This document shows, in pieces, positions 5,996-7,339 of a stretch of DNA of 7,339 bases. Position numbers and translations under genes: made by a program. Under the pieces are notes generated by a model. The model was not told the DNA's origin, searched no databases, and saw nothing but the letters and a program-made list of their open reading frames with translations. The stretch comes from Anaerolineaceae bacterium. GTDB taxonomy: Bacteria; Chloroflexota; Anaerolineae; Anaerolineales; Anaerolineaceae. The number at the start of each line of letters is the position of its first letter. Within the stretch, counting starts at the first letter, position 1. The stretch spans positions 1 to 7,339 of the forward strand of contig WOZB01000117.1 of the NCBI GenBank assembly GCA_011620445.1. Direction: 5' to 3'.

Positions 5996-7339
5996 ATGAT
6001 TCACAGTGAAACACGTAAAGCCAATCCAAGGAACCGGCGTGAGGACATGCCGCAAGATTTACGGCCGATCCCGCCAAGTGAACTGCTCAATCAAAAGAGC
6101 GCGATGGCAAACCGTGTCACCAGGCTAGTTTGGGATATTTTTGGATTAGCACTGGTTGTTTCCGGATTAATTGCCCTCCTGGGGGTATTCGGCATTAGCA
6201 AAGGTTCAAGCCTTAACACGCTTGTACAATTGATGAGCCGCTTTTTTGGCATTGGTCGTTTTGTATTGCCAATAGCAGTTATTGACACCGGCAGGTTAAT
6301 CCTGGTTTGGCGTAAGGATCCGGGTACACAAATGCACGTGGGCAAAGTGGTAATGATTGAGCTTGGCATCCTCTTGTTCCTGGGTGCTGCTTCGGTTTTC
6401 TACGGGGACACAATCGAGATGGTCGAGAGCGGCCAAAGCGCTGGAGGTATCGTTGGTTGGGGCATAGGCCAACCGCTTAACAGCATTATGGGCTGGGTGG
6501 CCGCAGGTCTTTTATTGGCGTTTTTTACTTTTTTCCTGTTCATGGCAGGTTTTGATGGATTTGGTGCGTTGGAACATTGGGCGCTCAAACAAGTGGAAGA
6601 ACCCATCACCTTTGAGATCCCGGAAAATTTCCAGGCACCCATTCCAACCTCTGTGAGGGTCAGTATAACTGCACAATCAGAAAGGCTCAATTCAATTAAT
6701 GTACCCACCGACAGGATCGCGGACGGCGAAACGCATCTAAAAATCCAGACACCAAAAGAACAAATCGGCTTGCCTTTGAAGTATAAAATAGGCGGCAAAT
6801 TGAACCATTTTGACGAAAACAAGCCAAAAACCCAGCTACCTGTGAAGCGTTCCAATGAACTGCCGCCCCTCAGCCTCCTGGAAGAAGAAAAAGTGACGGT
6901 TGCCAACCAGGCAACCATCAATATGACTGCCGGCTTGATCGAAAGAACACTGGCTGATTTTGGTATTCCAGCGAAGGTGGTTGGTTACCGGGTTGGCCCT
7001 GCGGTGACCCAGTATGCAGTCGAACCCGGTTTTATGGACAAAGCCAACTCGGACGAGAAGCAGAAAGTGCGCATTTCGCAAATTTCCACCCTGAACAAGG
7101 ATCTGGCGCTGGCTTTGAAAGCTGAGAGGCTGCGCATTGAAGCCCCGGTACCTGGGAAGTCTTATGTGGGAATTGAAGTGCCAAATGCAGTTCACGAAGT
7201 AGTGCATTTAAGACCTTTGCTCGAATCCGAGGCCTTTACGCGGGCGAATTCTCCACTGGCGGTGCCACTGGGCCGCGATGTGAGCGGGCAGCCGCTGGTT
7301 TCGGACCTTTCCAGCATGCCCCACCTGCTCATTGCGGGT
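5996..7339 (+). CDS. ftsK: DNA translocase FtsK/SpoIIIE, N-terminal part (3' end missing)
   Basis: FtsK pumps double-stranded DNA at the division septum and helps resolve and segregate the chromosome ends. The 448 visible residues are open to the window edge without a frameshift. A basic cytoplasmic leader (1-43) precedes four TM helices (about 44-66, 82-104, 115-135, 163-185). A fairly short linker (186-290) follows, then the motor's alpha domain and the start of its beta domain. Motor hallmarks are VVGYRVGPAVTQY (328-340), RIEAPVPGKSYVGIEVPN (380-397), LGRDVSGQPLVSDLSSMPHLL (about 425-445) and the last residues IAG, which normally lead into Walker A. Between GPAVTQY and VRISQIS there are about eight more residues than in E. 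coli FtsK (remembered alignment). Walker A, Walker B and the DNA-reading gamma domain are outside the window. Confidence 0.95.
   Translation, partial: MIHSETRKANPRNRREDMPQDLRPIPPSELLNQKSAMANRVTRLVWDIFGLALVVSGLIALLGVFGISKGSSLNTLVQLMSRFFGIGRFVLPIAVIDTGRLILVWRKDPGTQMHVGKVVMIELGILLFLGAASVFYGDTIEMVESGQSAGGIVGWGIGQPLNSIMGWVAAGLLLAFFTFFLFMAGFDGFGALEHWALKQVEEPITFEIPENFQAPIPTSVRVSITAQSERLNSINVPTDRIADGETHLKIQTPKEQIGLPLKYKIGGKLNHFDENKPKTQLPVKRSNELPPLSLLEEEKVTVANQATINMTAGLIERTLADFGIPAKVVGYRVGPAVTQYAVEPGFMDKANSDEKQKVRISQISTLNKDLALALKAERLRIEAPVPGKSYVGIEVPNAVHEVVHLRPLLESEAFTRANSPLAVPLGRDVSGQPLVSDLSSMPHLLIAG

Noticed and set aside
6400..7207. Antisense open frames opposite ftsK
   Set aside because: The + strand frame encodes clear FtsK motifs across the whole region; the reverse frames show no recognisable domain or start signal.

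Overview
The window looks like chromosomal DNA from a member of the Chloroflexota, probably close to Anaerolineae. This is inferred from protein style, not from a marker gene: long Thr/Pro linkers on exported proteins, an FtsK with a lineage-like insertion in its motor domain, and a membrane-GAF-HTH protein whose C-terminal domain I associate with this phylum. GC content is near 50% by eye. All six genes lie on the + strand, and the first and last are cut by the window edges. I see no RNA gene, transposon, CRISPR array or phage gene.

Left part (1-1699): the 3' end of a gene for an exported, Thr/Pro-rich surface protein. It ends in a sortase-type sorting signal (APVTGG, hydrophobic segment, KK). 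One base later comes a gene for a membrane-anchored sortase-like transpeptidase with a candidate His/Cys/Arg catalytic set. The natural reading is a dedicated substrate-sortase pair.

Middle (1700-5921): a 161-bp intergenic region carries an extended -10 promoter inside a small dyad and a strong ribosome binding site. It drives a trimeric-type purine nucleoside phosphorylase gene (punA). Three more genes follow with gaps of 25, 2 and 8 bp, so one transcript is likely. They encode a two-TM protein with an exported Ig-like domain, a GNAT acetyltransferase, and a 650-residue polytopic membrane protein with a GAF domain and a C-terminal helix-turn-helix-like domain. The last has no histidine kinase core and could be a membrane-tethered one-component regulator.

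Right part (5922-7339): after a 74-bp gap with a perfect short inverted repeat comes the 5' part of an ftsK/spoIIIE DNA translocase gene. It has four TM segments, a short linker and the start of the motor, and is cut just before the expected Walker A motif.

The most unusual items are the sortase pair, with its non-canonical TLxTC-equivalent site, and the membrane-GAF-HTH protein with its Ig-like and GNAT neighbours. A common pathway for the middle genes is not evident from sequence.
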